From the NCBI GenBank assembly GCA_037126765.1, contig JBBCBC010000009.1, forward strand, positions 27,550,870 through 27,614,869: a stretch of 64,000 nt of DNA, written 5' to 3'. The position numbers and the translations under genes were made by a program. Origin of the DNA: Stenogyne calaminthoides. Taxonomy: Eukaryota; Streptophyta; Magnoliopsida; Lamiales; Lamiaceae. Position 1 is the stretch's first letter, and every line of letters starts with the position of its first letter. Shown piece by piece: positions 47,866-58,710 of the stretch. The notes under the pieces were generated by a model. The model had not been told where the DNA came from and made no database searches. It saw only the letters and a list, made by a program, of their open reading frames with translations.

Positions 47866-48164
47866 TACTATCTATTTAAAAAAGTACTACTTTCTATTTA
47901 AACAATTAATAATTTCTATTTAAACAAGTACTACTTTTCATTTAAACAAGCAATACTTTCTATTTAAACAAGTAATACTTTTAATTTAAACAAATAATAT
48001 TTTTCATTTAACCAACTACTACTTTTCTATTTAAACAAGTACTACTTTTCTATTTAAACAAGTAATACTTTTCTATTTAAACAAGTACTACTTTTCATTT
48101 AAACAAGTACTACTTTTCTATTTAAACAACTACTACTTTTCATTTAAACAAGTGATACTTTCTG
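47866..48164. repeat. 22-23 bp minisatellite, left block
   Basis: Units alternate between agtactacttttctatttaaac and agtaatacttttcatttaaac. About 13 units lie before the solo LTR insertion. The array continues in the same phase at 49875. Confidence 0.9.
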
Positions 48165-49874
48165 TTGGGATATTTTAGTTTTGATGAATTATGCCAAAAC
48201 ATTATCAACTTGTGTTATTGAAATTTAATTCTGAGATAACAAGTTGAGGGGAGCGAAAAAGAACAAGTTGAGGGGAACTCACTTAAAATGGAAGAAGATG
48301 ATCGAGATCGAGACGATTACTTGAGGCGAGACCGGTCGAGATCGACGAAAGTTAGATGAGTTCCGAAAGTTAACGATGAGCCATCTGAAAATCAAGAGAA
48401 GAAAAGCTCGCCCACCGATGGGAAGATCGGATGACCCTAGCGAACTGATCGGATGATCGGAAAATCACGAGTGATATGGTGATCGAAGAGCGGACAAAAG
48501 TGATCAAAAAGAAATTGACCCGGAAAGATCGGAAGAAGGTTGCAGTTAGAAGAGGCGGATGACCGAGTCGAGATCGAAATGAAGATGAGCGGATGATCAG
48601 ATCGACGTGATTGAGATCGGATGTCTAAACCGATATCTTAAACCTAATGTCTCGACGTGCTATCCCGAGACGTTGATCTGAAGATGTATTGATCGATCAA
48701 TTTGTACGATCAGGCATCGCAAAGAAGAAATCGGATAAAGCGCAGTCAAAAAGTGGCCTACGAAGGTCGGGATATGAATTGACCCGAACTTCGGTCGGCT
48801 GGTGTCGATTATGCTGATCGAGATAAGGTCGTGAAGAAGTCTCTTTGAATCAAAGTATCACGAGGCTCGGATAAACACGAGGCTCGGATGAGAAATCTGA
48901 GACTTCGGATAAACTGAAGACTTCGGATAGGCGAAGACTTCGATTATGTCTCGAAGACACTTTGAGACTCGAGAGAATCTGAATGATTCAAAGGCGAGGA
49001 ATCGAGGAATATAGCCGATTAGAATCAAGTGGCGTGGACGATGAGAGGAAAAATGACCCGGCTGAAGAAGGCTGCTGTACTTACAAGAATAGTATGGATT
49101 TGAATGTGATTCTCTCCGCGATAACATTCAAATCCACACTATATCTAAAGGTCTTTCATCAAATTAAGCGTGGTGGATCGTGAAGATTATAGCACGAGAT
49201 CTTCTGAGCCAAAAGAGTTATACCCAAAGCATTCCCACCACAGAACCACAAGTACGTAGATATATACATATATTCAAAAGAGTGTTCTAGAACCCAATCT
49301 ATGCAACCCGCGATGTATCCTAAGCAGAGATTTTCCCGACCTTAGCATTGAAATTTAAACAAATGTAAGGGAAAATCTCAACCTAGTTTAAACCAAACAA
49401 ACCTTACCCCAAATCGATCGGTTAAGTTTGTAGGTGAGTGTGAACTTCGGTAAACATCTAGCAATCGAAAGGGAGGGTAAGCAATCAGTGAGGGGTGATA
49501 AGTCCCGTTGGAGTGTGAACTTCGATGTAAACATCTGTAAGCGATCCGTGGAGGGTGATAAGTCCGATTGAGTGAGAGCTTCGTTAAATATCTAGAGGCG
49601 AACAGAGAGGGTGATAAGTCGATTGGAAGGAATTTCCTAGGAGGCTGGGAGAGTGGATGTAGGAGCTTGAGCCTCAGAACCCTTTATCTGATGTGTGTTG
49701 TTCTTTGCTTTATGTTCTTATATTGTCATATGCATTCGATTATAAGCAAAACACAACACATGAGCTTAAAATGCAAAAAATCTGTAATCACTCTGCCCTC
49801 ACCCCTGTTTTATATGCATCGCATAAAATGTTTTGCTTCCGCACGCGCAAAATCGGTTTTAATCGGGACCATCA
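48165..49874 (+). mobile_element. Solo LTR inserted in the minisatellite
   Basis: It starts TGTTGGGATATTTTAG at 48165 and ends ACCATCA at 49874. It is flanked by exact 5-bp duplications CTTTC (48160-48164 and 49875-49879) made from the minisatellite unit. It is 1710 bp with no internal domain. The LTR at 39023-40411 is a truncated inverted copy of the same family. Confidence 0.9.
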
Positions 49875-49879
49875 CTTTC

Positions 49880-51535
49880 TATTTAAACAAGTACTACTTT
49901 TCATTTAAACAAGTATTACTTTTCATTTTAACAAATACTACTTCTCATTTAAACAAGTAATACCTTTCATTTAAATATATAATACCTTTCATTTAAACAA
50001 GTATTACTTTTCATTTAAACAAATACTACTTTTCTATTTAAACAAGTACTACTTTTCTATTTAAACAAGTAATACATTTAATTTAACAAGTAATACTTTT
50101 CATTTAAACAAGTACTACTTTTCTATTTAAAAAAGTATTACTTTCTATTTAAACAAGTAATACTTTTCTATTTAAACAAGTACTACTTTTCTATTTAAAC
50201 AAGTAATACTTTTAATTTAACAAGTAATACTTTTCATTTAAACAAGTACTACTTTTCTATTTAAACAAGTATTACTTTTCATTTAAACAAGTACTACTTT
50301 TCTATTTAAACAAGTACTACTTTTTTATTTAAACAAGTAATACTTTTAATTTAACAAGTAATACTTTTCGTTTTTAAACAAATACTACTTTTCAATTTAA
50401 AAAAGTATTACTTTCTATTTAAACAAGTACTACTTTTCATTTAAACAAGTAATACTTTTCTATTTAAACAAGTACTACTTTTCTATTTAAACAAGTAATA
50501 CTTTTCTATTTAAACAACTACTACTTTTCTATTTAAACAACTACTACTTTTCTATTTAAACAAGTAATACTTTTTATTTAACAAGTAATACTTTTCACTA
50601 AAATAAGTAATACCTCTCATTTAAACAAGTAATACTTTCTATTATTTAAACAATACTTTTAATTTATTCAAGTACTACTTTTCATTTAACCAAGTACTAC
50701 TTTTCTATTTAAACAAGTAATACTTTTCTATTTAAACAAGTAATACTTTTCATTTAAACAAGTACTACTTTTCATTTAACAAGTAATATTTTTTATTTAA
50801 ACAAGTAATACCTTTCATTCAAACAAGTAATACTTTCTATTATTTACATAAGTAATACTTTTAATTTAAACAAGTAATACTTTTCTATTTAAACAAGTAC
50901 TACTTTTCTAAACAAGTAATACTTTGCATTTAAACAAGTATTACTTTTCATTTAAACAAGTACTACTTTTCATTTTAACAAGTACTACTTTTCATTTAAA
51001 CAAGTAATACCTTTCATTTAAACAAATAATACTTTTCATTTAAACAAGTACTACTTTTCATTTAAACAAGTACTACTTTTCTATTTAAAGAAGTAATACT
51101 TTTCTATTTAAACAAGTAATACTTTTCATTTAAACAAGTACTACTTTTCATCTAAACAAGTACTACTTTTCTATTTAAACAACTACTACCTTTCTATTTA
51201 AACAAGTAATACTTTTCATTTAACAAGTAATACTTTTCATTTAAACAAGTAATACCTTTCATTTAAACAAGTAATACTTTCTATTATTTAAACAATACTT
51301 TTAATTTAAACAAGTAATACTTTTCATTTAACCAAGTACTATTTTTCTATTTAAACAAGTACTACTTTTCTATTTAAACAAGTACTACTTTTCATTTAAA
51401 CAAGTACTACTTTTCTATTTAAACAAGTACTACATTTCTATTTAAACTTAAGTAATATTTTTTTCATTTAACAAGTAATACCTTCATTTAAATAAGTACT
51501 ATTTTCTATTTAAACAAGTACTACTTTTTAGTCAA
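49880..51535. repeat. 22-23 bp minisatellite, right block
   Basis: About 70 further units of the same two variants fill 1.65 kb. Occasional variants have an extra tta, lost bases or a ctattatttaaaca insertion near 50636 and 51290, and the latter recurs about every 200-450 bp, suggesting higher-order duplication. Confidence 0.9.
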
Positions 51536-52014
51536 TATATATATTTAAATATACTATGAATTAAATTTTATACAGTAAACTCCTCGAAATAGATCGACTA
51601 CTATTAGAATTGGAACTCTTCTCCAAGTGACTATAAATTAAATATAATTGCATTAACAACAATTAAAAAATCTTGTATAATCCTGAAACATTAAAAAAAA
51701 AATACATAATTAATATTTAAAAAAAATTAAATTAAAAAAAAAAAAAAAAAAAAGTAAGCTAATCCGTAACTAAAACCGCCGCTAAATCCGCCATAAAACC
51801 GCCGCTATCTGGTAAGCTAAAGGGATTAGACCAAAATGTCGCTAAAACCATAGCTAAAACTGTCGCTATTTACGACGGTTCTCTAGACCGTCACTAAAAT
51901 TGTTGACTTTGACCATTTGACCGTAACCGTCGTAAAAACCATCGCTATTTGCGACAATTTTTGTAACCGTCGCTAATTTCCGTCGCCGTAAAATGCGCGT
52001 TTTTTGTAGTGTGT

Positions 52015-52424
52015 GATGATTACAAATCACAGTCAAGTTACATTTCACTCTCAATGGTGAGGCGGTCATTTGGAATAGTTCCAAGCAAGTCGACCGCAGA
52101 TTCAACAACCGAAGTTGAGTACATTGCTGTATCAGAGGCCTCAAGGAGGCTGACTGTATTTTATAGTTCTTAAGAGAACTAGAGGTAGTTCCGAGTGTCA
52201 GTTGTCTAATAAAGTTGTATTAAGACAATGTTGGTGCGAATGCGCAAGCAAAGGAACCGAGATCAACAAACAGAAAGAAGCATGTACTCAGGCTTATCAT
52301 TTGATCCGGGAGATCATAACGATAGGAGAAATCGAATTAAAACATATTCCCACATATTTAATTTGGCAGATCCTTTCACCAAAACACTGAGTGTTCATGT
52401 ACACATTAGACATTTGATGGTCTA
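52015..52424 (+). pseudogene. Copia-B RNase H, second part
   Basis: It resumes the domain as DDYKSQSSYIFTLNGEAVIW near 52015-52075, then TTEVEYIAVSEASRR-like text. Next come QAYHLIREIITIGEIELKHI near 52285-52345 and the DPFTKTLS tail near 52366-52390. It shows that the CACTA element lies inside RNase H. Confidence 0.82.
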
Positions 52425-52457
52425 GGCGTTAGACATGCAGGTGATTGACTCTAGTCT

Positions 52458-52468
52458 AAGTGGGAGAT
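52458..52468 (+). other. Polypurine tract of copia-B
   Basis: aagtgggagat immediately precedes the 3' LTR start TGTTAGTG at 52469. Confidence 0.88.
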
Positions 52469-54028
52469 TGTTAGTGTTAGTGTCCTAGAGACAATCTATT
52501 GTAAGGACATAATACTCGATGATATTCAGTTTGATTTAATATTATAGTTCATATAATATTAATGTATGGCAATACACTTGTTTGAATATTATGTTTGATT
52601 GTTTGAATTTATTCATGCAGGTGTTTCCATGAGTCATTGCTGTCATTGAGGTTGTGAGAACTCAGATGATTTAAGCATGATTCTCAAATGGCCCCGATCA
52701 AGGATCATCAAGAATGGGATATTGATGATGCAATGGAGATTGGTGTGCGATCTGCATCATACTCTTAGAGAGTGTAGTATGATCTTACTTACTATGAGAT
52801 ACTAGGTATCTCATGATGGATGCACAAATACCTTAGAGGGTATTGACATACCCATCCGAGAAACCGTTTGATGTATTTCCACTATATGTGTCTACGGGTG
52901 TCTCGGTTAGTGGGAGCGATGCGATATTCCTTTGACTTGAGGTCAATACGCACGAGTGTGTGGAGTGATGAACTTTGACCATGACTGATGCTTGCACCCG
53001 TCTATGGGTAGATATGGCTTGAATTGGGTTCATCACGAAGTGCATGTGCGTGGTAGTTGAGCCAAGAATAGGATTCATTCCTCAAAGTGGATTTAGAGAG
53101 AATACTCATCTTATCATCATAATTGAATCTAAATCATCGGCTGATGCACGTCAACTTAGACTTTGTGGCTAAGTGTGACATACATGATCAATTAGTGATT
53201 AGAGATAATATGATTAAGTTATTTGAATAGACACTTCATTATGTTCAAGACTTAATCGAGTATTCGCGAATGAAAAGAGGAAATCGTAATAGCCTATGTT
53301 TCAGTTACAGGTAGTTGCACGTTTCTCGCAACGTACCTCATATATTGAGAATATCTGATTTATTGTCTAGGGTTCAATTAAGACCGTTAATTTGACTAAT
53401 CGCTCGATATATGAGGGCTTATGGGTCACACAACAAGTAGTTCCCTTTTACGGATTATAGTTGATTGATTAAATGTTATATTGGATTTAATATTTAATTT
53501 ATGGAGAATTAATTAATAATAGATTAATTTAGAATTAATTATTATTAATGTTTAAATTAAATTGGATTTAATTAAATAGGATTCCCAATAATAGTATATG
53601 GAATATTATTATAAGATTTAATATATATGGAATCAAATCCGTAGAGATTTGATATACATGAGATTTATTTTATAAGATTAGGGATTTTATTTCCTAATCA
53701 GGTTAACTTAAGATTTAAGCTGAGTCTTCCCTATATATATGAACTCTTGAGAATTCACAAACAACGTTAATTCATTATTCTCTCCATAAGATTTAGAGTT
53801 AGAATTTTCCTAGCAAATTCATCTCGGGATTCAATGTTGGCAAATCCGTGCAAGTCCGTGATTGGGGATTACGTGGATACCATAGTAGAGAAATATGCGT
53901 ACGGTTTACTGTAAGGTTTCTCTTTATGTTTATACGCATTCAATTTTGCAATTACGTGTTCGTTGTTGGTGAACTGTTTATTTCCGCTGCGTATGTATTA
54001 CGTGTTTACGTGCCTCGAAATTCCAACA
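52469..54028 (+). repeat. 3' LTR of copia-B
   Basis: This is an uninterrupted 1560-bp LTR from TGTTAGTGTTAG to AATTCCAACA. It is followed by ACTCG (54029-54033), identical to 38685-38689, which gives the element an exact 5-bp target duplication. The sequence near 53726-53742 (ccctatatatatgaact) may be the TATA region. Confidence 0.92.
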
Positions 54029-54033
54029 ACTCG

Positions 54034-54336
54034 TTAAGTGTGGATAGTTCAAGTGGTTAAAGTTCTACTATTTGAGATCTCGAAGCCCTGGGTTCGAAAT
54101 ACGGAGAGAGAATATTTATTCCCTTTTATGGTGGGCCCTCTCTTGTGAGGTTGCAGTTCCGATTGCAGTACGGTTGCAGTTTTGGGTGATCCCCTTTTTG
54201 TGGTGGTTGAAGTTCCGGTCTACAGCGAGACGAAATGATATTGTCATGTGCCCGGTGTTAGAAGAAATTATTGTAATTGATTATCTTAGGAAACTATTAT
54301 AATTTATTACCTTTAAAGAAAAAAAAAAGTGCACAA
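54034..54336 (+). mobile_element. tRNA-derived SINE, copy 2
   Basis: This has an internal polymerase III promoter. Box A is tagttcaagtgg at 54045-54056 and box B is ggttcgaaat at 54091-54100, about 35 bp apart. A non-tRNA body with ctcttgtg..gttgcagttcc and an A-rich tail (54317-54329) follows. The right target duplication gcaccatgaaactc (54337-54350) matches gcaccatgcaactc at 38675-38688, so the left duplication was separated by the 15.3 kb copia-B insertion. Confidence 0.82.
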
Positions 54337-54350
54337 GCACCATGAAACTC

Positions 54351-54646
54351 ATGCGCATTTTTAAAACATTTAAATTGAATATTTTAATATAAATAAATTG
54401 AACGTTTAAAAAAAGATTATGCATTTAAAAATGCACTTGAATTGTATAATGCACAAATACCTACTCTTTATTTATTTTTTCTTTAATTTGATGTGCAATT
54501 TAAAAGATAGAAAGTCAAGGCCCCTCCCCATTTTAAGGAATGTACAACTCTTCCAAGTTAGTTATTAATACTATTATTAGATAGATCTCATCCAAAGTGA
54601 CAAAGCTCAAGATATTAGAGTATCACTATCTATTTATAATAAATTA
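54351..54646. other. Spacer, nothing recognised
   Basis: This is AT-rich and contains no gene or transposon terminus. It ends in the TA duplication of the next MITE. Confidence 0.5.
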
Positions 54647-54875
54647 CTCCCTCCGTCCATCAATTTTATGCATGTTTAATTTTTCAATATTTTTTTACGA
54701 GCGAGTTTTGTATTAGTAATTGAAATTATAAAGTGACTTTTAAGGAGGGTATGATAGTCTCATCTATCATACCCATCTCCAAAAAATCACTTTATCATTC
54801 AATTCTTATCAAAACTCGCTTCTAAAAATGAATTGAAAAAGTCAAAGCGAACATAAGATTTGTGAAAGGAGGTAG
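54647..54875. mobile_element. Stowaway-type MITE
   Basis: Left ctccctccgtccatcaattt and right ...aaaggaggtag form the terminal repeats, with TA on both sides (54645-54646 and 54876-54877). It is 229 bp. Its core (actcgct..aaaa) differs from the other two MITEs, so it is a separate family. Confidence 0.78.
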
Positions 54876-55403
54876 TATGACTTATGAGTTCGACTCACAA
54901 ATTTTACATATATAAAAAAATATTACCTAGATTCCACGTCTTTCTTGATTTTTTAAATATACTATACAAATTGAATTAAAGTGTAATATTTACTTAATCT
55001 TAAAATTATATTAAATTTATTTTTTAAAATTCAATTATAATTTAAATTGCATTATTTTACAATAGGATATATACTCTAAAAATATATTAAGTTTAAATTA
55101 TGATTTATGTGTATGTAACTATGTATGTAACACGCATGTCGTATACCAACATAAAGATAATTGTGTATGCTTCAAATTAACATGTTTATCTTCAAATTAT
55201 AGTGTCGCCCAAAAATTCTACCAGGAATCAAAGTTCTAAACAAACGTGTAAAATATTATTTCAGACCTTAGAACTATAAATATATTGTAATTATATCCAT
55301 TTTTAACTCTTATTGATGTACAATGAATGACATAGTAGTTGTAAGAAATTGAATTAGAAGGAAAAATAACAAATTAAAGTAATTTTTTTTTAGTATAATG
55401 CAT
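54876..55403. other. AT-rich spacer, nothing recognised
   Basis: I found no gene or repeat with support. The last bases TGCAT (55399-55403) are the left target duplication of the TRIM that follows. Confidence 0.5.
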
Positions 55404-55767
55404 TATTAAGAAAATTAAATAAACGTATTAATTCCACACCTTTCTAAAAGTTCATATTTTTAGATGAGATGAAATTCTTTTATGGTATCAGAGCCTTCAG
55501 GCTCACACCCACATATTTTTCGATTCCCGTTGAAAGCAACTCCACCCATATTAAATTATCAACTCGATGGACATTCTTCTAATGATGGAGGAATCGCTGA
55601 AAACAACTCCACCCATATTAAATTGTTCACTTGATGTGTTTCCTTCCAATGATGGAGTCATAGAATCCAGTCCACAAATAAGGGGGAGTGTTAGGAAAAT
55701 TAAATAAACAAATTAATTCAACATCTTTCTATAAGTTCTGATTTTTAGGTGAGATGAAATTCTTTCT
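55404..55767 (+). mobile_element. TRIM (miniature LTR element), copy 1
   Basis: Two 79-bp terminal repeats (55404-55482 and 55689-55767) flank a 206-bp interior. A primer-binding site tggtatcagagcc lies at 55483-55495, right after the first LTR. A polypurine tract aaataagggggag ends at 55688, right before the second LTR. TGCAT duplications flank the element (55399-55403 and 55768-55772). There is no coding sequence, so it must have moved using proteins of other elements. Internal repeats of caactccacccatattaaatt are also present. Confidence 0.88.
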
Positions 55768-55772
55768 TGCAT

Positions 55773-56445
55773 ACATTTAAATATAAAAATATATTTTTTG
55801 AAATTTAGTTCTAATTTTGAATAATTCTCTGAAAATAACATTAACGGTTGATCAGGATGGCTTACAATTGCCATCAACACCAATAAATATTACTTAGTTA
55901 TGTATGGTTTAGGGTTAAGAATTGGTTTATCCAATTACACGGATTGTCCCCTTTGAATGTAAGCACAATGAAACCTTGACAAGGATAGGATAATCCTACA
56001 AGTTTGGATATTTCTTTGTGAGCATATGCGTAATGGCCACGGTTATTTACACCCCAATTATTAAGAAGTACACCTCACTCTTTTTTTCTTTTTAAATAGA
56101 TATGTTATCATTTTTAAATTTAAATAAATCTAAGTAATTCAAAACTTAATTTGTATTCACTAACTGCACGAGTCAGCATGCGAGTTGTAGCCGAGTCAGC
56201 AACCGAGTCACCGCTAAGTCAATCACAGTATATTTGTTCAGGAATTTTTCTTGAAAAAAAAACTAAAAATATATTATTAGATCTGTTTGAATTATTGTTT
56301 TGGAAAAAAACAAATATTTCGGAATATTTTTCCAAAAACAATCCAAAAAGTTGAGGAAAAAAATACAAAACAGATCTGTTGGAAAATAAATTTCGAAAAA
56401 TATCAAATATTTTGGAAAAAAAAAAGAAAAATATCTATTTTACCA
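55773..56445. other. AT-rich spacer with an imperfect inverted repeat
   Basis: No gene is seen. Near 56278-56384 the segment agatctgtttgaattattg and the complement of aaaacagatct form an imperfect inverted repeat around attgttttggaaaaa. Whether this is a small transposon is unclear. Confidence 0.4.
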
Positions 56446-56887
56446 TGAGTAGCTTGGAGGGTGGAGGGAGTATATGCCGTGATATTATAGCCCGCGCCAG
56501 GCGCCAACAAAGTCCAATATTCAAGATAAATTTAGCGAAAGTACTATTCTTTTGCTTAAGAATAGGTGTTCGATTAAACTTGTTTATATTATGGAATTTA
56601 TACCACTATATTTATAAATTAATACAATTATATTTATCAATTGATACTATTACATTTATAAATTAAAATTATAGTATTAAATGTTATAGGTGTTAATTTA
56701 TAAAAATAATAGTATCATTTTATATGTGTAATGGTATGAGTTTCGTACAACAAACAAGTTTTACGGGAGAATATATAATTTCTTAATATCAAGCCAATAA
56801 AATTTAGAGTCTCATTTTTTTGAGAATAATGTGTGAGAATAAAATATTAGGAAATGATAAGAGAAAGAGTACATAATAGTAATTAAT
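56446..56887 (+). repeat. 440-bp dispersed repeat, copy 1
   Basis: It shares gagtagcttggagggtg and the following 430 bp with 58711-59148 in direct orientation, 2.26 kb apart. It is AT-rich and non-coding. Copy 1 has a short extra cgcgccaggcg segment near 56491. Confidence 0.8.
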
Positions 56888-57341
56888 TAGATATGTAATT
56901 ATAGTTATAAATATCTAATATTAAGATTTAAATAATAATATTGATTTGATCAATTGGAAAAAGATAAGAACAAAATCTCGCACGCTGATAGATCGTGTGG
57001 TTAAGTTTCTTGTAGAATAAGAAATTGCTCCTCTCTCTACTTATAAAAGACATAGATTACCTTTGCAAAGGAATCAATTCATTCTATCACGCAAATTTTA
57101 TATTTTGTGATTAAGAGAGGTCAAGAGAGAGAAAAACAATCTCACCAGAAGAAATATAATGGTTGTTCAGGGATGGATAGTAATCTAATTGTTTAATTTA
57201 TGATTCAAAATTTATGGATATAAAAATCGTGAAGTTCTAAAGATCCATGTTTAAATAAAATTTATGCACACAGTAATATTAATGTCAATGTTTTGACACA
57301 TTGTCTTGCTATGGTTGTTAGATTATTTTTTAATTATAATT
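56888..57341. other. Spacer, possibly an unassigned LTR remnant
   Basis: There is no gene. A TATA-like acttataaaagac at 57040-57052, followed by transcribed-looking sequence, resembles an LTR promoter region. No termini were found. TAATT at 57337-57341 is the left target duplication of the next element. Confidence 0.35.
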
Positions 57342-58374
57342 TGTTGTATCCGGTCCACCCCTAGTCAAAGCAACTTGTCACGTGCTCGCCAGGCGAACAC
57401 GTGGACCAATGACAAGCAAGACTCTCCAACTACCAGAAGGGTGCTCGCCAGGTAGGCGAGCGCGTCACATTATCACGGGAACACCCCACGTGTTCGCCAC
57501 CTCCGACGAGAAAGGTCCACGTCACCAATGAGCATGCCCACGTCTGCAGAGGTTCACCCAAGTACGAAATGCATGCTCACCAAGGCAGGCGAGCATGAAA
57601 GAGAAACCACGACAAGGTACAAGGGTCGAACATGACGTCACCGAACAGGAGGTGAACACAATATCAATCCAATTTTGTCTGAGTTGAACTTGCTCCAGTC
57701 ATTTGAAGAGTCCCTGGACGAGCACAGAACTAGCGCTCAGCCTCTCCATCATAAGGGAATTCTTTGCCTCCTAGTTCACTTTCATCAGTGAACAAACTCT
57801 ACTCTCCTCCCCAGGTGAGCACGAACTAGTCACGAACGGATCATGAGGTTTTGATTAACTAGATTTGGAAGCCCACTTGTTCTGGTCACCCAAGAGAACA
57901 CTTGTGTCGGCCATCCAGGCGAGCACAGGGCAAGGTAACATGACCCAATGGGGCGGGATTATAGTCGCCCCTCCGAGGCGAGCACCTGACCCCACGGAGC
58001 CTAACACACATTATCGGTCACAAGAGCAAGTCACCTGCTAAGCACAGAACACCTGGATGACAAGTCGAAGACTTCAAGTACAAGCAAGGACAGATGCCGA
58101 CCAGGGAAGTCCTCTGGGACATGTGTCAGTTCCACATGTATTCTTGTTAGACAAGAAAAGGTCAGCTCGTGCTTGCCAAGGCAGCACATGCTTGCCAACT
58201 TGTATAAATAGACCCTCTGAGGTCAAATAAAATGTTCAGAAATTTTCCACATATCACTCTTATATTTGCTCTCCAGTTGATAACCAACCTGTGCTCGACA
58301 CAATATAAATCTTGTTTGTTTAGTTGTAATAACACAAGCCACATCATATTATACACGTAAGACGACTAACAACA
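57342..58374 (+). mobile_element. GC-rich solo LTR
   Basis: It starts TGTTGTATCCGG and ends CTAACAACA, flanked by exact TAATT duplications (57337-57341 and 58375-58379). It has a TATA box tataaata at 58203-58210. It is much richer in G and C than its surroundings, and the motif gctcgcc..ggcgagcac recurs at least six times. No second LTR or internal domain is present. The copia/gypsy assignment is not possible from the LTR alone. Confidence 0.85.
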
Positions 58375-58379
58375 TAATT

Positions 58380-58710
58380 GTTGGATCGAGTCTTTGTCAT
58401 TTGTGAAAGATCTTTCTAAAAACTTTAGTTTTTTCTCAAGTTAGTTAAAGTATACTTCCTCCATCCTCTATTAATCATTTGCTTTTTGCACAAATTTAAG
58501 AATATATAATATTAAATGTATATTGTAGTGTTAAAAGGAGAGAGAAGATGGGAAGACAATTGCTATTAAAGTGATAAAAAAAAAGTAATTTAATTTTAAT
58601 TGAGTGATAATTGATATAATAAAATTAAAAAAATAGAGATAATTGTTCAAAGATTGGAACACACTTTGTTAAGTATGGAAATTAATAACTTACATTGAGA
58701 TGTTTGTTTT
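58380..58710. mobile_element. Possible diverged Stowaway-type MITE
   Basis: tacttcctccatcctctatt near 58454 resembles a MITE left end, and a matching ggtgaagggagtata lies near 58730 inside the next repeat. The ends are only weakly similar, so this is tentative. Confidence 0.35.

Larger units (their letters stand above)
47096..52011. mobile_element. Non-autonomous CACTA transposon
   Basis: The right end reads ...ttttttgtagtg, the complement of a CACTACAAAAAA terminus. The left end (ctttacaaaaaaagcg) matches it except for two changes. A 3-bp TGT duplication flanks it (47093-47095 and 52012-52014), as in CACTA elements. Subterminal regions (47101-47240 and 51760-51990) are packed with the motif gcgacggtttt and its complement in opposite orientation. 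There is no transposase. The interior is AT-rich DNA and a 22-23 bp minisatellite, itself interrupted by a solo LTR. Without that LTR it is about 3.2 kb. Confidence 0.88.

Noticed and set aside
47866..51535. Regular array considered as a CRISPR
   Set aside because: Units are directly adjacent without unique spacers, the context is a plant transposon, and no cas genes exist. It is a minisatellite.
38690..54028. Endogenous pararetrovirus
   Set aside because: Integrase precedes reverse transcriptase, LTRs with target duplication and a PPT are present, and no movement-protein motif is seen. It is Ty1/copia.
54034..54120. tRNA gene
   Set aside because: Box A and box B are present, but the arms do not form a convincing cloverleaf and the unit continues into a SINE body with A-rich tail.
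57342..58374. CpG-island-like gene promoter
   Set aside because: Exact TAATT duplications and TG/CA ends with an internal TATA box make it a solo LTR.
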